From positions 62,001 to 126,000 of the forward strand of contig CAWIMW010000011.1 of NCBI GenBank assembly GCA_963837365.1: a stretch of DNA of 64,000 bases, given 5' to 3'. Origin of the DNA: CAWBXL01 sp963837365. GTDB taxonomy: Bacteria; Acidobacteriota; Terriglobia; Terriglobales; Acidobacteriaceae. The position numbers and the translations under genes were made by a program. A model generated the notes under the pieces. The model saw only the letters and a list, made by a program, of their open reading frames with translations, had not been told where the DNA came from and did no database searches. Shown here piece by piece: positions 25,228 through 35,167 of this stretch. Each line of letters starts with the position of its first letter. The stretch's first letter is position 1.

Positions 25228-25947
25228 CTACATGCAAACCGAGTTTGCCGCCACCACCAGACCCGCATATAGGTTGATCACCGGGCCGGTGCGTATGGCT
25301 TTGACCTTGGTGTCGAGCGCGCCAATGTGGCTTTCCATGGCCTTGATTTCGGATTCGAGCCCATGGATTTCATTGTCGAATCCAGATACTCCCAGCTTCA
25401 CACCCAAGCCCTCCATCAAGAGCCCCACACCCTCAACCTTCACGAGATGAACTGCACCCAACATTCCTATGGCCTCGGCTTTTCCGACCGCGACCTCTAC
25501 GATCCACTGCTTAAGTACAATTTCAGTGTTCCAGTGGGTTTCGAGGGTCTCATTTACCTTTTCTTTCATGTTGGCGTTCATATGGACTTCGGTCTTCTCC
25601 CCGACATTGAGCGTCATATGCTCGCCGGTGACGGTTTCGTTGAAATCACCGATGATCGTAAATGTTTCGTCCTCGCCAATGGTCGTTTCACGGTTTTCCA
25701 TGACGTGGCGGGTTTCGTCCTTCGTGACTACCACCTTCTTCTCGCCGGCAACATCTTCCCAGAAATCGCCGTGAATGAGTTTGCAATCCACACCTGTCGC
25801 TCCGGCAACCTTGCCGTCCACTCCCTTGAAGGCATCCTTTTCACCAATCTTGGACCAGTCCAGGCTCCCGCTCGGAGGCAACGCATTATCGGTTTGTGGG
25901 TCCTTCGTCTTCCGATCCAATTTGATTTCATTGTTGAATACGTTCAT
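25228..25947 (-). CDS. Stand-alone beta-helix spike-like protein (gp5 C-terminal/VgrG-tip type)
   Basis: 239 residues, ATG after a strong AGGAGGG. Residues ~50-135 are a run of short valine/glycine-containing repeats (VAGEKKVVVTKDETRHV, RETTIGEDETFTI, NETVTGEHMTLNVGEKTEV), the pattern of the triple-stranded beta-helix of phage gp5 and VgrG tips. A hydrophobic glycine-rich stretch (GMLGAVHLVKVEGVGLLMEG) and a coiled-coil-like segment follow, then TGPVINLYAG near the end. In many T6SSs this helix is part of VgrG; here VgrG is short and the helix is a separate gene 44 nt downstream. The C-terminus may carry or dock an effector; no toxin motif was recognised. Confidence 0.75.
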   Translation of the reverse strand: MNVFNNEIKLDRKTKDPQTDNALPPSGSLDWSKIGEKDAFKGVDGKVAGATGVDCKLIHGDFWEDVAGEKKVVVTKDETRHVMENRETTIGEDETFTIIGDFNETVTGEHMTLNVGEKTEVHMNANMKEKVNETLETHWNTEIVLKQWIVEVAVGKAEAIGMLGAVHLVKVEGVGLLMEGLGVKLGVSGFDNEIHGLESEIKAMESHIGALDTKVKAIRTGPVINLYAGLVVAANSVCM

Positions 25948-25991
25948 GATGCCCTCCTAAAGTCGTTGTGGTGCAAGCTGCCAATTCGTTA

Positions 25992-27590
25992 TTATTCGTC
26001 GCCGATCTCACGCGAAAAGAATTTGCTGTGCAGATGAATCCTGCCTTCCGGAGCGCTGAGCACAATGTCGCCTTTCTCGGAATGAAGCGTAATCATGGGA
26101 CGTTTGGTCTGGTCGGTGTTCTCAATCAGAGAAATCTTCAGGAAATGAGGCGTAGCGATCGAGATGGACTCCTTGCCCTGCTTATCCACGAACTGAATTC
26201 GATGGCCGCTCTTGGTGACGATTCGCTTGACGTCGTTATTCTCCAGCTCTCCACCCCAGAACTCCTGACGCGGCGCCTGATCGACTCCATTCCAGAGCGC
26301 CCCGATGACATAGGGACGTTCAATGTCTCCCTCTTCGAAACCGACCAGGACTTCATCACCCTCCTCGGGCATGAACATGAAGCCGCGGTCTGCCCCGGCA
26401 TGTGGGCTAATCATTCTTGCCCAATGTGAAGTGCTGTCCTCCTGCCAGAAATATTGCACTTTAATCCGCCCCATCTTGCTTGGGTCGTTGTGGTCCACAA
26501 CCCGGGCCGGCACCAGGCCATACAAGGGTTTAAGCGCAGGCGGATGCGGATCGGTGTAGTTTTTCCACGGGGTGCAGGTGAAATGGTTGCTGTATCCGCT
26601 GGGGTCCCAGTTGTGCGACACCTGGGTCACTCCATATTTGCCATCAGCATCTGGCGTGCCTTGCAACTCTACTTCGTTCCCCGGCAGCATCTGGTGATTT
26701 TGACTCTCTCCAGAACCGGTGACCCTCGACCCAACCGAGCGCACGCTCTCCTTTTTTAATAGAGCCTCATAGTCCTGTAAGGTAACGACCCGGCTCCGGC
26801 CTTGAAGATAGGCGGAGGGGATGGCCTTTTCGGAACCATTTTTCGCCGCATCGACGAGGTGCGCGGCCGATTCATAGAACTGCGGCTGGTCCTTCACGTC
26901 CTTATAAGTCTGGCTCTTCATCTCATGGAAGTGATAATGAGCTCCGTCGAACGCGGTTGGGGATAATGTGCCTTTGAGAGAGAAATTCGTTAAGTGGTCC
27001 GGGGCCTGAATGTTTTGCCATTGCAGGCTCGCCCCCGGCTGGAAGCTGTCGTATATCTCGATGCCGTCCTTGCTGGGCCGCATCCAGGCGCCATAGTCAT
27101 CAACCACGCGGCGCAGGAACTCGAAATCAGATTCGCCCCACTGCACATAGTTCAACGGCTTTCGGTCGGCGCACTTTACATTGGCCTTCAATTCAACATT
27201 CTGGGCGAGCTTCTGGGCGAGATCAGCCAGCTTCATCTCCGAGTAGTAGGCGTGGCGCTCGGTGACACCCATCTTGTAGGACTTCGTTACCCCCTGGATC
27301 ATGACCGAATACGCGCCAGAGCGCTCGTAGAGAAGTTCGACGTCAAACACAAAGCCATCAAAGATGGTGACGCCGCTCTCGATCGCAGTTACTTGCAGGT
27401 CTTTCCCCAGCCATTGCTCAACCCGCATGGCTGACTGGCCGCCAAGTCCAAATCGCTGGTCTCCCAGATGCCGGCATTGAACCTGGCACCACCAGTGGCG
27501 GTTCAGTTCCTGGGTCACAGACACGTTGCCAGGTATGACATCAACAACCGATTGCCCATCAATTTTAAGATCTAAATAGCTCGTCGGCAT
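25992..27590 (-). CDS. vgrG: T6SS spike protein VgrG (TssI)
   Basis: About 532 residues from ATG 27590, which has GGGGAGG upstream; a TTG 15 nt earlier is less likely. The gp27-like part (1-~370) is followed by a gp5 OB fold with the highly typical block WARMISPHAGADRGFMFMPEEGDEVLVGFEEGDIERPYVIG (~430-470, quoted in part: MFMPEEGDEVLVGFEEGD, IERPYVIGALWNG). The C-terminal beta extension is short and no toxin domain is fused. VgrG trimers cap the Hcp tube. It is the first gene of a five-gene leftward operon. Confidence 0.93.
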   Translation of the reverse strand: MPTSYLDLKIDGQSVVDVIPGNVSVTQELNRHWWCQVQCRHLGDQRFGLGGQSAMRVEQWLGKDLQVTAIESGVTIFDGFVFDVELLYERSGAYSVMIQGVTKSYKMGVTERHAYYSEMKLADLAQKLAQNVELKANVKCADRKPLNYVQWGESDFEFLRRVVDDYGAWMRPSKDGIEIYDSFQPGASLQWQNIQAPDHLTNFSLKGTLSPTAFDGAHYHFHEMKSQTYKDVKDQPQFYESAAHLVDAAKNGSEKAIPSAYLQGRSRVVTLQDYEALLKKESVRSVGSRVTGSGESQNHQMLPGNEVELQGTPDADGKYGVTQVSHNWDPSGYSNHFTCTPWKNYTDPHPPALKPLYGLVPARVVDHNDPSKMGRIKVQYFWQEDSTSHWARMISPHAGADRGFMFMPEEGDEVLVGFEEGDIERPYVIGALWNGVDQAPRQEFWGGELENNDVKRIVTKSGHRIQFVDKQGKESISIATPHFLKISLIENTDQTKRPMITLHSEKGDIVLSAPEGRIHLHSKFFSREIGDE

Positions 27591-27742
27591 GGGGCCTCCC
27601 CGCAACCCAGGATTTGTCGCCCGAACAAATCCGCAGCGCTTAAGTTTAACCGTGTCCGGCTCACTTTTTGCATCGTGTGTGTGGCCCTAAGGCCCGATAC
27701 CCGTTAACCAAGGCCCTTTCATGACGAAGGAACCTACAGCCA

Positions 27743-27997
27743 GTGTCAGCCCAATACAACTTCTATGCGTCCCATTCGGGCCACGTCAATAAAAACAGGG
27801 AGACCGGAATCCCTTACATTACAACTCCCCGGGCAGACGTGGGAGTAATAATAACAATGCCCCGATTTAAAGAGGGCTTTAATTATGCGCTAGAAATTGC
27901 GCAAATTGCACAGAACTATGTAGGGAAGGCACATAAGCCTCGCCCAGAGATTCGGTTCGATTCGACTCCAAGGGGCACCCAGTTCTGGGGACGCTAA
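27743..27997 (+). CDS. Small hypothetical protein
   Basis: 84 residues from GTG 27743, with GAAGGA about 11 nt upstream. The composition looks protein-like and mixed (QYNFYASHSGHVNKNRETG...), with no known motif, signal or membrane helix. It lies in the gap between vgrG and the MscS gene, divergent from vgrG. Its stop codon overlaps the stop of the converging MscS gene. It may be a real small gene linked to the T6SS or a chance frame. Confidence 0.35.
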   Translation: MSAQYNFYASHSGHVNKNRETGIPYITTPRADVGVIITMPRFKEGFNYALEIAQIAQNYVGKAHKPRPEIRFDSTPRGTQFWGR

Positions 27998-28983
27998 TGT
28001 TCTGCCTGGGAGACTTGGATAGGCATCGAGACGGAACGCAAGTGCAGGTCGCGCTGCGGGAAGGGAATTTCGACACCCTCCTGCTTGAACAAGCTGAAAA
28101 TTGCGAAGTAGAGGTCGCTTTTCAGGATCTGCGGTGTACGCACCTGGCTGGTTGTCCACACTCGGAGTTCGAAATCGAGTGAGCTGTCTCCAAAAGCTGT
28201 AAACACTACATCGGAAGCGGGGTCGGTCAAAACATCAGGGTGTTCGCCAGCGACCTTCAGGAGCAAGCGTTTTACTTTTTGTGGATCGCTTGAGTAAGAG
28301 GTGCCAACTTCCAGGGTGATCCTCACGCTGCGATCATTGGCGGTCCAATTGGTGACTCTTTGGGAAGTGAATTCTGAATTGGGCACGATGATTACGACGT
28401 TGTCGTTGGTGCGTACCCATGTACTGCGCGCGGCTATTTTGACCACGTCTCCCGCCAACTTTTCAATCTCGACGCGGTCGCCCACTTTAATTGGCCTCTC
28501 CACCAGAAGAATCAACCCAGAGACGAAGTTGTTGACGATCGGTTGGAGTCCGACGCCGATTCCAATCCCGATCGCACCCCCCAGAAATGCCACGCTTGAC
28601 AGGTCCAGCCCGAGCGATTGCAGCCCGATGGTGAGGCCGATAAAGAAGATCAGGTAACCTGTGCCCACGGACAATGCATACTGCAAACCCAGGTCCATGG
28701 ACGTTCGGGCAAGAATCCGTTCACGCACCAACTTCCGCACCAAATGTGCGCCCAAGCTGAGTACGAACAGGAAGACGATGGCCTTTAACAAAAACAAAGG
28801 CGTAACCGAGAGATTGCCCAGTCTGAAATAGGAAGCGTGAATGATTCGTTCCGAGAGCTTCGTCAGCGTACCGAGAAATGCCGGCGAAGAACTGCTCCAC
28901 ACCCACATCATGGCAAGCACCGCCACTAGTATGCCGCCGGAGATTGCGGTGGTCTTAATTTTCATTTCGAGGTTTCGCACCAT
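27994..28983 (-). CDS. MscS-family mechanosensitive ion channel
   Basis: 329 residues. Three to four N-terminal helices, then the pore helix and beta domain of MscS: VAFLGGAIGIGIGVGLQPIVNNFVSG holds the glycine/alanine-packed pore TM3, and ERPIKVGDRVEI plus WVRTNDNVVIIVPNSEF the beta domain. The C-terminal alpha/beta vestibule is present. It should open on membrane tension to release solutes after hypo-osmotic shock. It is transcribed away from the glucan/trehalose locus, sharing a ~390-nt gap with glgB. Confidence 0.9.
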   Translation of the reverse strand: MVRNLEMKIKTTAISGGILVAVLAMMWVWSSSSPAFLGTLTKLSERIIHASYFRLGNLSVTPLFLLKAIVFLFVLSLGAHLVRKLVRERILARTSMDLGLQYALSVGTGYLIFFIGLTIGLQSLGLDLSSVAFLGGAIGIGIGVGLQPIVNNFVSGLILLVERPIKVGDRVEIEKLAGDVVKIAARSTWVRTNDNVVIIVPNSEFTSQRVTNWTANDRSVRITLEVGTSYSSDPQKVKRLLLKVAGEHPDVLTDPASDVVFTAFGDSSLDFELRVWTTSQVRTPQILKSDLYFAIFSLFKQEGVEIPFPQRDLHLRSVSMPIQVSQAEH

Positions 28984-29374
28984 TCATCATCTTTTGTCCG
29001 CGGCTTGCAGGGAACATGAACAAGCGATGGAGTGTAACGATGTTTCGCATGTAACAAGATTCCGTAACTTTTCCGAAAATTTGTGACAATCACTTCAAGA
29101 TGTACACATCGTATACCGAGCTAGCGTCTTTTCTTGAAGGAGTTCGTGTAATTTTGTTCAAAAAACAGGCCGATATTGGTATTCTAAAAGGAGTGGCACA
29201 TCACTCAAGCGATTGTAAGAGCGTTCCGGGACAATAATCAGTTCTGTCCATCGAGACTTAGCGCGGCTTCTCCTCAAGCCGCTGATCTCTGCCATCTTGT
29301 GGATGGCGTTGCACAACGATTTGTATTCCAAGCAGGCAGGCGAAGCCACAAACGAAAAATTGAAAGGAGGGAAT
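28984..29374. other. Intergenic region between mscS and glgB
   Basis: About 390 nt, AT-richer than the flanking genes and presumably carrying divergent promoters for the channel gene and the glucan/trehalose locus. No RNA gene, strong hairpin or complete ORF was recognised. A strong AGGAGG lies at its right end just before the glgB GTG. Confidence 0.4.
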
Positions 29375-31288
29375 GTGAGGCAAGCGGAACTGACCGACTT
29401 CGATCGTCATCTTATCTCCGAAGGAACGCACTACCGCGGCCATGAAAAGCTGGGCGCGCACCTCACGGTAAGGGATGGAAGTCCGGGCACATCTTTTGCG
29501 GTGTGGGCCCCGGAAGCGGCCCGCGTCTCCGTGATCGGCGATTTCAATCAATGGGACCCGGAGGCTTGCTTCATGAGTCAAGCTTCCAGCAGCGGTATTT
29601 GGGAAGCGTTTGTGCCTGAAGTCGGTGCGGGCGCGCTCTACAAGTATCACGTGGTTTCAAAACACAACGGATACTCGGCGGACAAGGCGGATCCCTACGC
29701 CTTCGCAGCCGAAGTCAGGCCACTGACGGCGTCCAAGGTTTGGGACCTCTCCGGGTACGAGTGGGGTGATGCGGACTGGATGGCGACACGCTATCAACGG
29801 AACGCCCTCGATTCGCCGGTTTCGATTTATGAAGTGCATCTTGGTTCCTGGAGGCGCGCCGATAACAACCGGTGGCTTACTTACCGCGAAGCCGCGGACC
29901 AGCTTGCGGAGTATTGCACCCACGTGGGGTTTACCCACGTGGAGTTTTTGCCACTGGCCGAGCATCCGTTCGACGGGTCATGGGGATACCAGGTCATCAG
30001 CTACTTTGCTCCTACCAGCCGCTTCGGTACGCCCCAAGACCTGATGTACCTCATTGATACGCTGCACCAGCACGGTATCGGTGTCATTCTCGACTGGGTA
30101 CCGGCGCACTTTCCCCACGATGTTCACGGGCTTGGTTACTTCGACGGCTCGCATCTCTACGAGCATGCCGATCCCCGCCAGGGCACACATCCTCAGTGGG
30201 ACACTTTTGTATTTAATTACGGCCGGAGAGAAGTGCAGAGCTTTCTGTTAAGCAACGCGCTTTTCTGGCTGGAGCACTACCACATTGATGGATTGCGGGT
30301 TGATGCGGTGGCATCCATGCTGTACCTGGACTACGGACGGTCATCGGGAGACTGGATCCCCAACCGCTTCGGCGGGCACGAGAACCTGGAAGCCATTGAA
30401 TTTCTGCGCCGCTTCAACGAGCTTGTGTACCGTGAACATCCCGACACCATGACGATGGCCGAAGAATCCACCGCCTGGCCGATGGTATCGCGTCCTCTCT
30501 ACGTTGGTGGACTGGGATTTGGCCTGAAATGGAACATGGGTTGGATGCACGACATACTCGACTACATGGCGCTCGATCCGATCTATCGTGGCTATCATCA
30601 AAATCGCCTTACCTTCAGCCTGCACTACGCTTTCCAGGAGAATTTCGAGCTGCCTTTGTCGCATGACGAAGTCGTCTACGGTAAGGGCTCGATGATCGCC
30701 AAGATGCCGGGCGACGATTGGCAAAAGTTCGCCAATCTCCGTCTGCTGTACGGTTTTATGTTCGGCCATCCCGGAAAGAAATTGCTTTTCATGGGGAACG
30801 AGTTCGGCCAGTGGCGGGAGTGGAACCACGATTCCAGCCTTGACTGGCATCTGCTACAGAACCGGAACCATGAAGGACTCCAGAGGTGGGTGCGGGATCT
30901 GAATACTTTTTATCGAGCGGAAGCGGCCATGTATCAAGTCGACTTTTCTCCTGAAGGGTTCAGGTGGATCGATTGCAATGACAAAGACCTCAGCATCATC
31001 AGCTTTCTCCGCTATGGGCGTGATCCGCAAAAAGACCGCTTGGCGTTTGTCTGCAACTTTACGCCAGTGCCGCGATACAACTACCGCGTAGGCGTGCCTG
31101 AAGACGGGCATTGGGTCGAGGCGCTCAACAGTGACGCTCCACTGTATGGCGGAAGCGGGCAGGGAAACCTGGGGGGAGTCAGCGCTTCGCCGGTTTCTCA
31201 TCACGGCCAGCCTTACTCGATCAACCTCACCGTGCCACCTCTGGCTACACTGATTTTCAAGCCACGGGTGAGTAGTAGTATGGGATAA
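29375..31288 (+). CDS. glgB: 1,4-alpha-glucan branching enzyme
   Basis: About 637 residues from GTG 29375, which has AGGAGG a few nt upstream; a TTG at 29297 in frame lacks such a site. The N-terminal CBM48 (TSFAVWAPEAARVSVIGDFNQWD) is followed by the GH13 barrel. DGLRVDAVASMLYLDYGR carries the Asp nucleophile, MAEESTAWP the acid Glu and LSHDEVVYGKGSM the transition-state Asp. The enzyme introduces alpha-1,6 branches into glucans made by GlgE, the next gene. It opens a nine-gene rightward set. Confidence 0.95.
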   Translation: MRQAELTDFDRHLISEGTHYRGHEKLGAHLTVRDGSPGTSFAVWAPEAARVSVIGDFNQWDPEACFMSQASSSGIWEAFVPEVGAGALYKYHVVSKHNGYSADKADPYAFAAEVRPLTASKVWDLSGYEWGDADWMATRYQRNALDSPVSIYEVHLGSWRRADNNRWLTYREAADQLAEYCTHVGFTHVEFLPLAEHPFDGSWGYQVISYFAPTSRFGTPQDLMYLIDTLHQHGIGVILDWVPAHFPHDVHGLGYFDGSHLYEHADPRQGTHPQWDTFVFNYGRREVQSFLLSNALFWLEHYHIDGLRVDAVASMLYLDYGRSSGDWIPNRFGGHENLEAIEFLRRFNELVYREHPDTMTMAEESTAWPMVSRPLYVGGLGFGLKWNMGWMHDILDYMALDPIYRGYHQNRLTFSLHYAFQENFELPLSHDEVVYGKGSMIAKMPGDDWQKFANLRLLYGFMFGHPGKKLLFMGNEFGQWREWNHDSSLDWHLLQNRNHEGLQRWVRDLNTFYRAEAAMYQVDFSPEGFRWIDCNDKDLSIISFLRYGRDPQKDRLAFVCNFTPVPRYNYRVGVPEDGHWVEALNSDAPLYGGSGQGNLGGVSASPVSHHGQPYSINLTVPPLATLIFKPRVSSSMG

Positions 31289-31426
31289 GAATCTTTTCTG
31301 ACGGTTTGGGTAAAAATAAATAGGGCGAGTGAAACATATAAGCCTGAATTTTTGTGGGCAGTAAATCTGGAGGCCGGCGCCGTTGCCACCAAAGTACACT
31401 CTGCAAACCGGAGGTTTTGAGGACTG

Positions 31427-33445
31427 ATGGCGAGCAAAACAAAAGAGACTCGCACACCGCTTCGACTCACACGCGTGGTTATAGAGAAGGTACGCCCAGA
31501 GATTGACTGCGGGCGATTTCCCATCAAGCGTGTAATCGGCGAACGGGTGGAGGTGACAGCAGACATTCATGCCGACGGTCACGATGTTCTCTTTGCCGTC
31601 CTTCAGTACCGCGCGCCATCACAGGCGCAATGGCAAGAAGTGAAGATGAAGCCTCTGGGGAATGATCGCTGGACGGCTGGATTCGCTGTCTCCGAGCAAG
31701 GCCGCTATCTTTACACTGTGCTGGCATGGACTGACCGATTCACTTCCTGGAGTCGTGATCTGCGGAAGAAGTTCGACGCCGGGCAGGATATTGCGCTGGA
31801 TGTCCTGGTTGGCGTGAACCTGATTACGGAAGCTGCTGAACGGGCCTCTGGGCCGGATGGAAAACAGTTGTCAACCTGGGCGGAGGAGCTGAGCGCCGCG
31901 CCACAGAAAAATCCGCAACTGGCAGTGGACGCGGTGCAGAAGGCAAACCTGGTCGAGTTAATGCAACAATACGCCGACCGTCGCCGAGCCACTGCTTACA
32001 ATAAGGAGCTGGCGGTTGTGGTTGACCGGGAGAAAGCGCGCTTCAGCACGTGGTACGAGATGTTTCCGAGGTCCTGTGCCGACCAGCCTAAGCGACATGG
32101 AACTTTTCGTGATTGCGAGAAAAAGCTGCCTTACATCGCGGAAATGGGATTCGATGTTCTCTATTTTCCGCCAATCCATCCGATTGGCGTGACCAACCGC
32201 AAAGGGAAGAACAACTCCGAACAATGCGGCAAAGATGATGTCGGCAGCCCCTGGGCAATCGGCGCACAGGAAGGCGGCCATGACACGATACTTTCTCAAC
32301 TGGGTACACTGGCTGACTTCAAAAGTTTGCAAACCAAGGCTAAGCAACACGGCCTTGAGATTGCACTGGATTTGGCGTTCCAGTGCACGCCGGACCATCC
32401 TTATGTGAAAGAGCACAAAGAGTGGTTCCGGGTACGGCCCGACGGAAGCGTGCAATATGCGGAAAACCCGCCCAAGAAATATCAGGACATCTTTCCGCTC
32501 GAGTTTGAAACCGACCACGCTGAAGAGTTGTACCAGGAATTGAAGAGGGTCGTCCTGTATTGGATCGATGAGGGGATACGGATTTTCCGAGTTGATAACC
32601 CGCACACCAAACCCTACGAATTTTGGGAGTGGCTTATCAGCGAAATCAAAAGCCAGCACCCAGACGTTTTATTCCTGGCGGAGGCTTTCACGCGGCCCAA
32701 GGTGATGTATCGTCTGGCCAAGCTGGGGTTTACCCAGTCCTATACCTACTTCGCCTGGCGGAATACAAAAGCGGAACTGACGGAATATTTCACCGAACTC
32801 ACCAAGACAAGTGTGCGCGAGTACTTCCGGCCAAACCTGTGGCCCAATACTCCCGACATTCTGACGGAGTTTTTGCAGTTCGGCGGACGCCCGGCCTTCA
32901 TGATCCGATTACTGCTGGCTGCCACGCTAGGGGCCAGCTATGGAATTTACGGCCCGGCCTTCGAAGTTTGCGAGAACCGCCCGTTGAAGCCCGGCAGCGA
33001 GGAGTACCTGGACTCGGAAAAATACCAGCTTCGCCATTGGAACACGGACAGCGCCCTTAGCCTGAAGACTCTGATTGCGCGCGTCAACCACATTCGCAAA
33101 GAAAATCCTGCACTTCAGGCGGATTGGAGCGTCCGCTTCCATGGCTCCGACAATGATCAACTGATCGTTTATAGCAAGAGCAACGAAGATCTGTCTGACG
33201 TGCTCGTAGTTGTTGTCAACCTGGACCCTTACCATACCCAGTCGGGCTGGGTGGACCTTGCTTTGGATGTGCTCGGACTCGATCCGGCGCAGCCTTATCA
33301 GATGCACGATCTCTTAAGTGATGCCCGATATCTCTGGCACGGTCCGCACAACTATGTGCAACTGGACTCTCAAACCATGCCAGCCCACATTTTTCGCGTC
33401 CGGCGACGGGTGCGAACAGAGCGTGATTTCGATTATTTCCTTTGA
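31427..33445 (+). CDS. glgE: Alpha-1,4-glucan:maltose-1-phosphate maltosyltransferase GlgE
   Basis: 672 residues, ATG. This is the GH13_3 arrangement: an N-terminal beta domain (PIKRVIGERVEVTADIHADGHD), a helical insert, then the barrel with YFPPIHPIGVTNRKGKNN, the nucleophile in IRIFRVDNPHTKP and the acid Glu in FLAEAFTRP; these motifs separate GlgE from ordinary amylases. It extends glucan using maltose-1-phosphate made by the maltokinase encoded downstream from TreS-derived maltose. 138 nt follow glgB. Confidence 0.95.
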   Translation: MASKTKETRTPLRLTRVVIEKVRPEIDCGRFPIKRVIGERVEVTADIHADGHDVLFAVLQYRAPSQAQWQEVKMKPLGNDRWTAGFAVSEQGRYLYTVLAWTDRFTSWSRDLRKKFDAGQDIALDVLVGVNLITEAAERASGPDGKQLSTWAEELSAAPQKNPQLAVDAVQKANLVELMQQYADRRRATAYNKELAVVVDREKARFSTWYEMFPRSCADQPKRHGTFRDCEKKLPYIAEMGFDVLYFPPIHPIGVTNRKGKNNSEQCGKDDVGSPWAIGAQEGGHDTILSQLGTLADFKSLQTKAKQHGLEIALDLAFQCTPDHPYVKEHKEWFRVRPDGSVQYAENPPKKYQDIFPLEFETDHAEELYQELKRVVLYWIDEGIRIFRVDNPHTKPYEFWEWLISEIKSQHPDVLFLAEAFTRPKVMYRLAKLGFTQSYTYFAWRNTKAELTEYFTELTKTSVREYFRPNLWPNTPDILTEFLQFGGRPAFMIRLLLAATLGASYGIYGPAFEVCENRPLKPGSEEYLDSEKYQLRHWNTDSALSLKTLIARVNHIRKENPALQADWSVRFHGSDNDQLIVYSKSNEDLSDVLVVVVNLDPYHTQSGWVDLALDVLGLDPAQPYQMHDLLSDARYLWHGPHNYVQLDSQTMPAHIFRVRRRVRTERDFDYFL

Positions 33446-33487
33446 TGGCGGTGGAAGCCCCGTCAGAGTGAAGGAGACGACAGCCCT

Positions 33488-35128
33488 TTGCCCCCGACAG
33501 CGGATGCACAGTGGTACAAGGACGCGATCATCTATCAGGTGCATGTCCGTGCTTTTCAGGACAGCAACGGTGACGGGATCGGGGATTTTACCGGACTCGC
33601 ACAGAGATTGGATTATCTCCAGAGACTTGGCGTGAATGCTCTCTGGCTGATGCCGTTTTTCCCATCGCCGCTGCGCGACGATGGCTACGACATTTCTGAC
33701 TATTATTCCGTCCATCCGAATTACGGCAGCCTGGATGACTTCAAGGGTTTTCTAGGCGCCGCGCACCAGCGCGGTATCCGCGTCATTATTGAGATGGTGC
33801 TGAACCACACCTCGGACCAGCACCCGTGGTTTCAGGAATCGCGCAAGTCAGTGGAGAACCCGCACCGTGACTGGTATGTGTGGAGTGACACCGATACACG
33901 CTACCAGGGAGTCAGAATCATCTTCGTGGATACGGAGCTCTCCAACTGGGCGTGGGACCCGGTTTCCAAGTCCTACTACTGGCATCGTTTCTTCAGCCAC
34001 CAACCCGATTTGAATTTCGATAATCCCGCAGTGCGCGAGGAAGTTTGGAACGTGATGAAGTTCTGGCTGGAGATGGGCGTGGATGGGTTCCGGCTGGATG
34101 CCGTGCCTTACCTGATAGAGCGGGAAGGCACGTCGTGCGAGAACCTGCCTGAGACCCATCAAGTCATCAAGGAATTGAGGGCCAAGATTGACCAGCATTT
34201 CCCTGGCCGGATGTTGTTGGCCGAGGCCAATCAATGGCCGGCGGACCTGGGGCCCTACTTCGGTGACAGCGATGAGTTTCATATGGCCTTTCATTTTCCG
34301 CTCATGCCCCGAATGTTCATGGCGCTGAAGCTGGAAGACCGTAAGCCCATCACCGAAATTTTGAAACAAACACCGAAAATTCCCGACATTTGCCAGTGGT
34401 GCCTGTTCCTGCGGAATCATGATGAACTGACCCTGGAGATGGTCACGGACATGGAGCGCGACTACATGTATGACGAGTACGCGCGGGACCGGTCGACCCG
34501 CATCAATGTCGGCATTCGCCGCCGGCTGGCCCCGTTATTGGACAATGACCGTCGCAAGATCGAACTGATGAATGGATTGCTGATGTCGCTCCCGGGTACG
34601 CCGATTGTCTATTACGGAGATGAGATTGGGATGGGCGACAACGTTCGCCTCGGCGACCGCAACGGTGTGCGCACGCCCATGCAATGGGACGGTGGCTGGA
34701 ATGCCGGTTTTTCTTCGGCGGACCCGGAAACGCTGTATTCGATGACGATTCTGAACCCGCTTTACGGGTATCAATCGGTCAATGTGGATGCGCAAAAACG
34801 TTCTGCTCATTCGCTGCTCTCCTGGATGCGACGCATCATTGAAGTGCGCAAATCGACTCCGGTTTTTGGACGCGGAACCATTGAGTTTCTCTATCCCAAT
34901 AACCACCGGGTATTGGCCTATGTGAGGCAGCTTGGCCGTGAGACGGTTTTAGTGGTGAATAATTTGTCCGATTCCGCACAAGCTGTGGAATTGGACCTGG
35001 CGCAGTACAAAGGCAGTATTTTGGTCGAGATGTTCGGCAGGAATTTATTTCCGCGCATCGGCGACCTGCCGTACTTACTGACCCTGGCCCCGTACCAATT
35101 TTTTTGGTTTCGCTTACGCAAGCTCTAA
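33488..35128 (+). CDS. treS: Trehalose synthase (maltose/trehalose isomerase)
   Basis: 546 residues from TTG 33488, behind GAAGGAG. The opening WYKDAIIYQVHVRAFQDSNGDGIGDF is the TreS type. Catalytic residues are in VDGFRLDAVPYL, LLAEANQWP and FLRNHDELTLE; the long GVRTPMQWDGGWNAGFS block is also characteristic. It interconverts trehalose and maltose. In many bacteria TreS is fused to maltokinase; here the two are separate genes with two others in between. Confidence 0.93.
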   Translation: MPPTADAQWYKDAIIYQVHVRAFQDSNGDGIGDFTGLAQRLDYLQRLGVNALWLMPFFPSPLRDDGYDISDYYSVHPNYGSLDDFKGFLGAAHQRGIRVIIEMVLNHTSDQHPWFQESRKSVENPHRDWYVWSDTDTRYQGVRIIFVDTELSNWAWDPVSKSYYWHRFFSHQPDLNFDNPAVREEVWNVMKFWLEMGVDGFRLDAVPYLIEREGTSCENLPETHQVIKELRAKIDQHFPGRMLLAEANQWPADLGPYFGDSDEFHMAFHFPLMPRMFMALKLEDRKPITEILKQTPKIPDICQWCLFLRNHDELTLEMVTDMERDYMYDEYARDRSTRINVGIRRRLAPLLDNDRRKIELMNGLLMSLPGTPIVYYGDEIGMGDNVRLGDRNGVRTPMQWDGGWNAGFSSADPETLYSMTILNPLYGYQSVNVDAQKRSAHSLLSWMRRIIEVRKSTPVFGRGTIEFLYPNNHRVLAYVRQLGRETVLVVNNLSDSAQAVELDLAQYKGSILVEMFGRNLFPRIGDLPYLLTLAPYQFFWFRLRKL

Positions 35129-35167
35129 AGAAGGGCACGAAATTGAATTTGCCGGAGGAAAAACGGC

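Noticed and set aside
29190..29215. Sigma-54-like promoter (TGGCAC) before glgB
   Set aside because: The required GC/TTGC element is not found at the correct distance.
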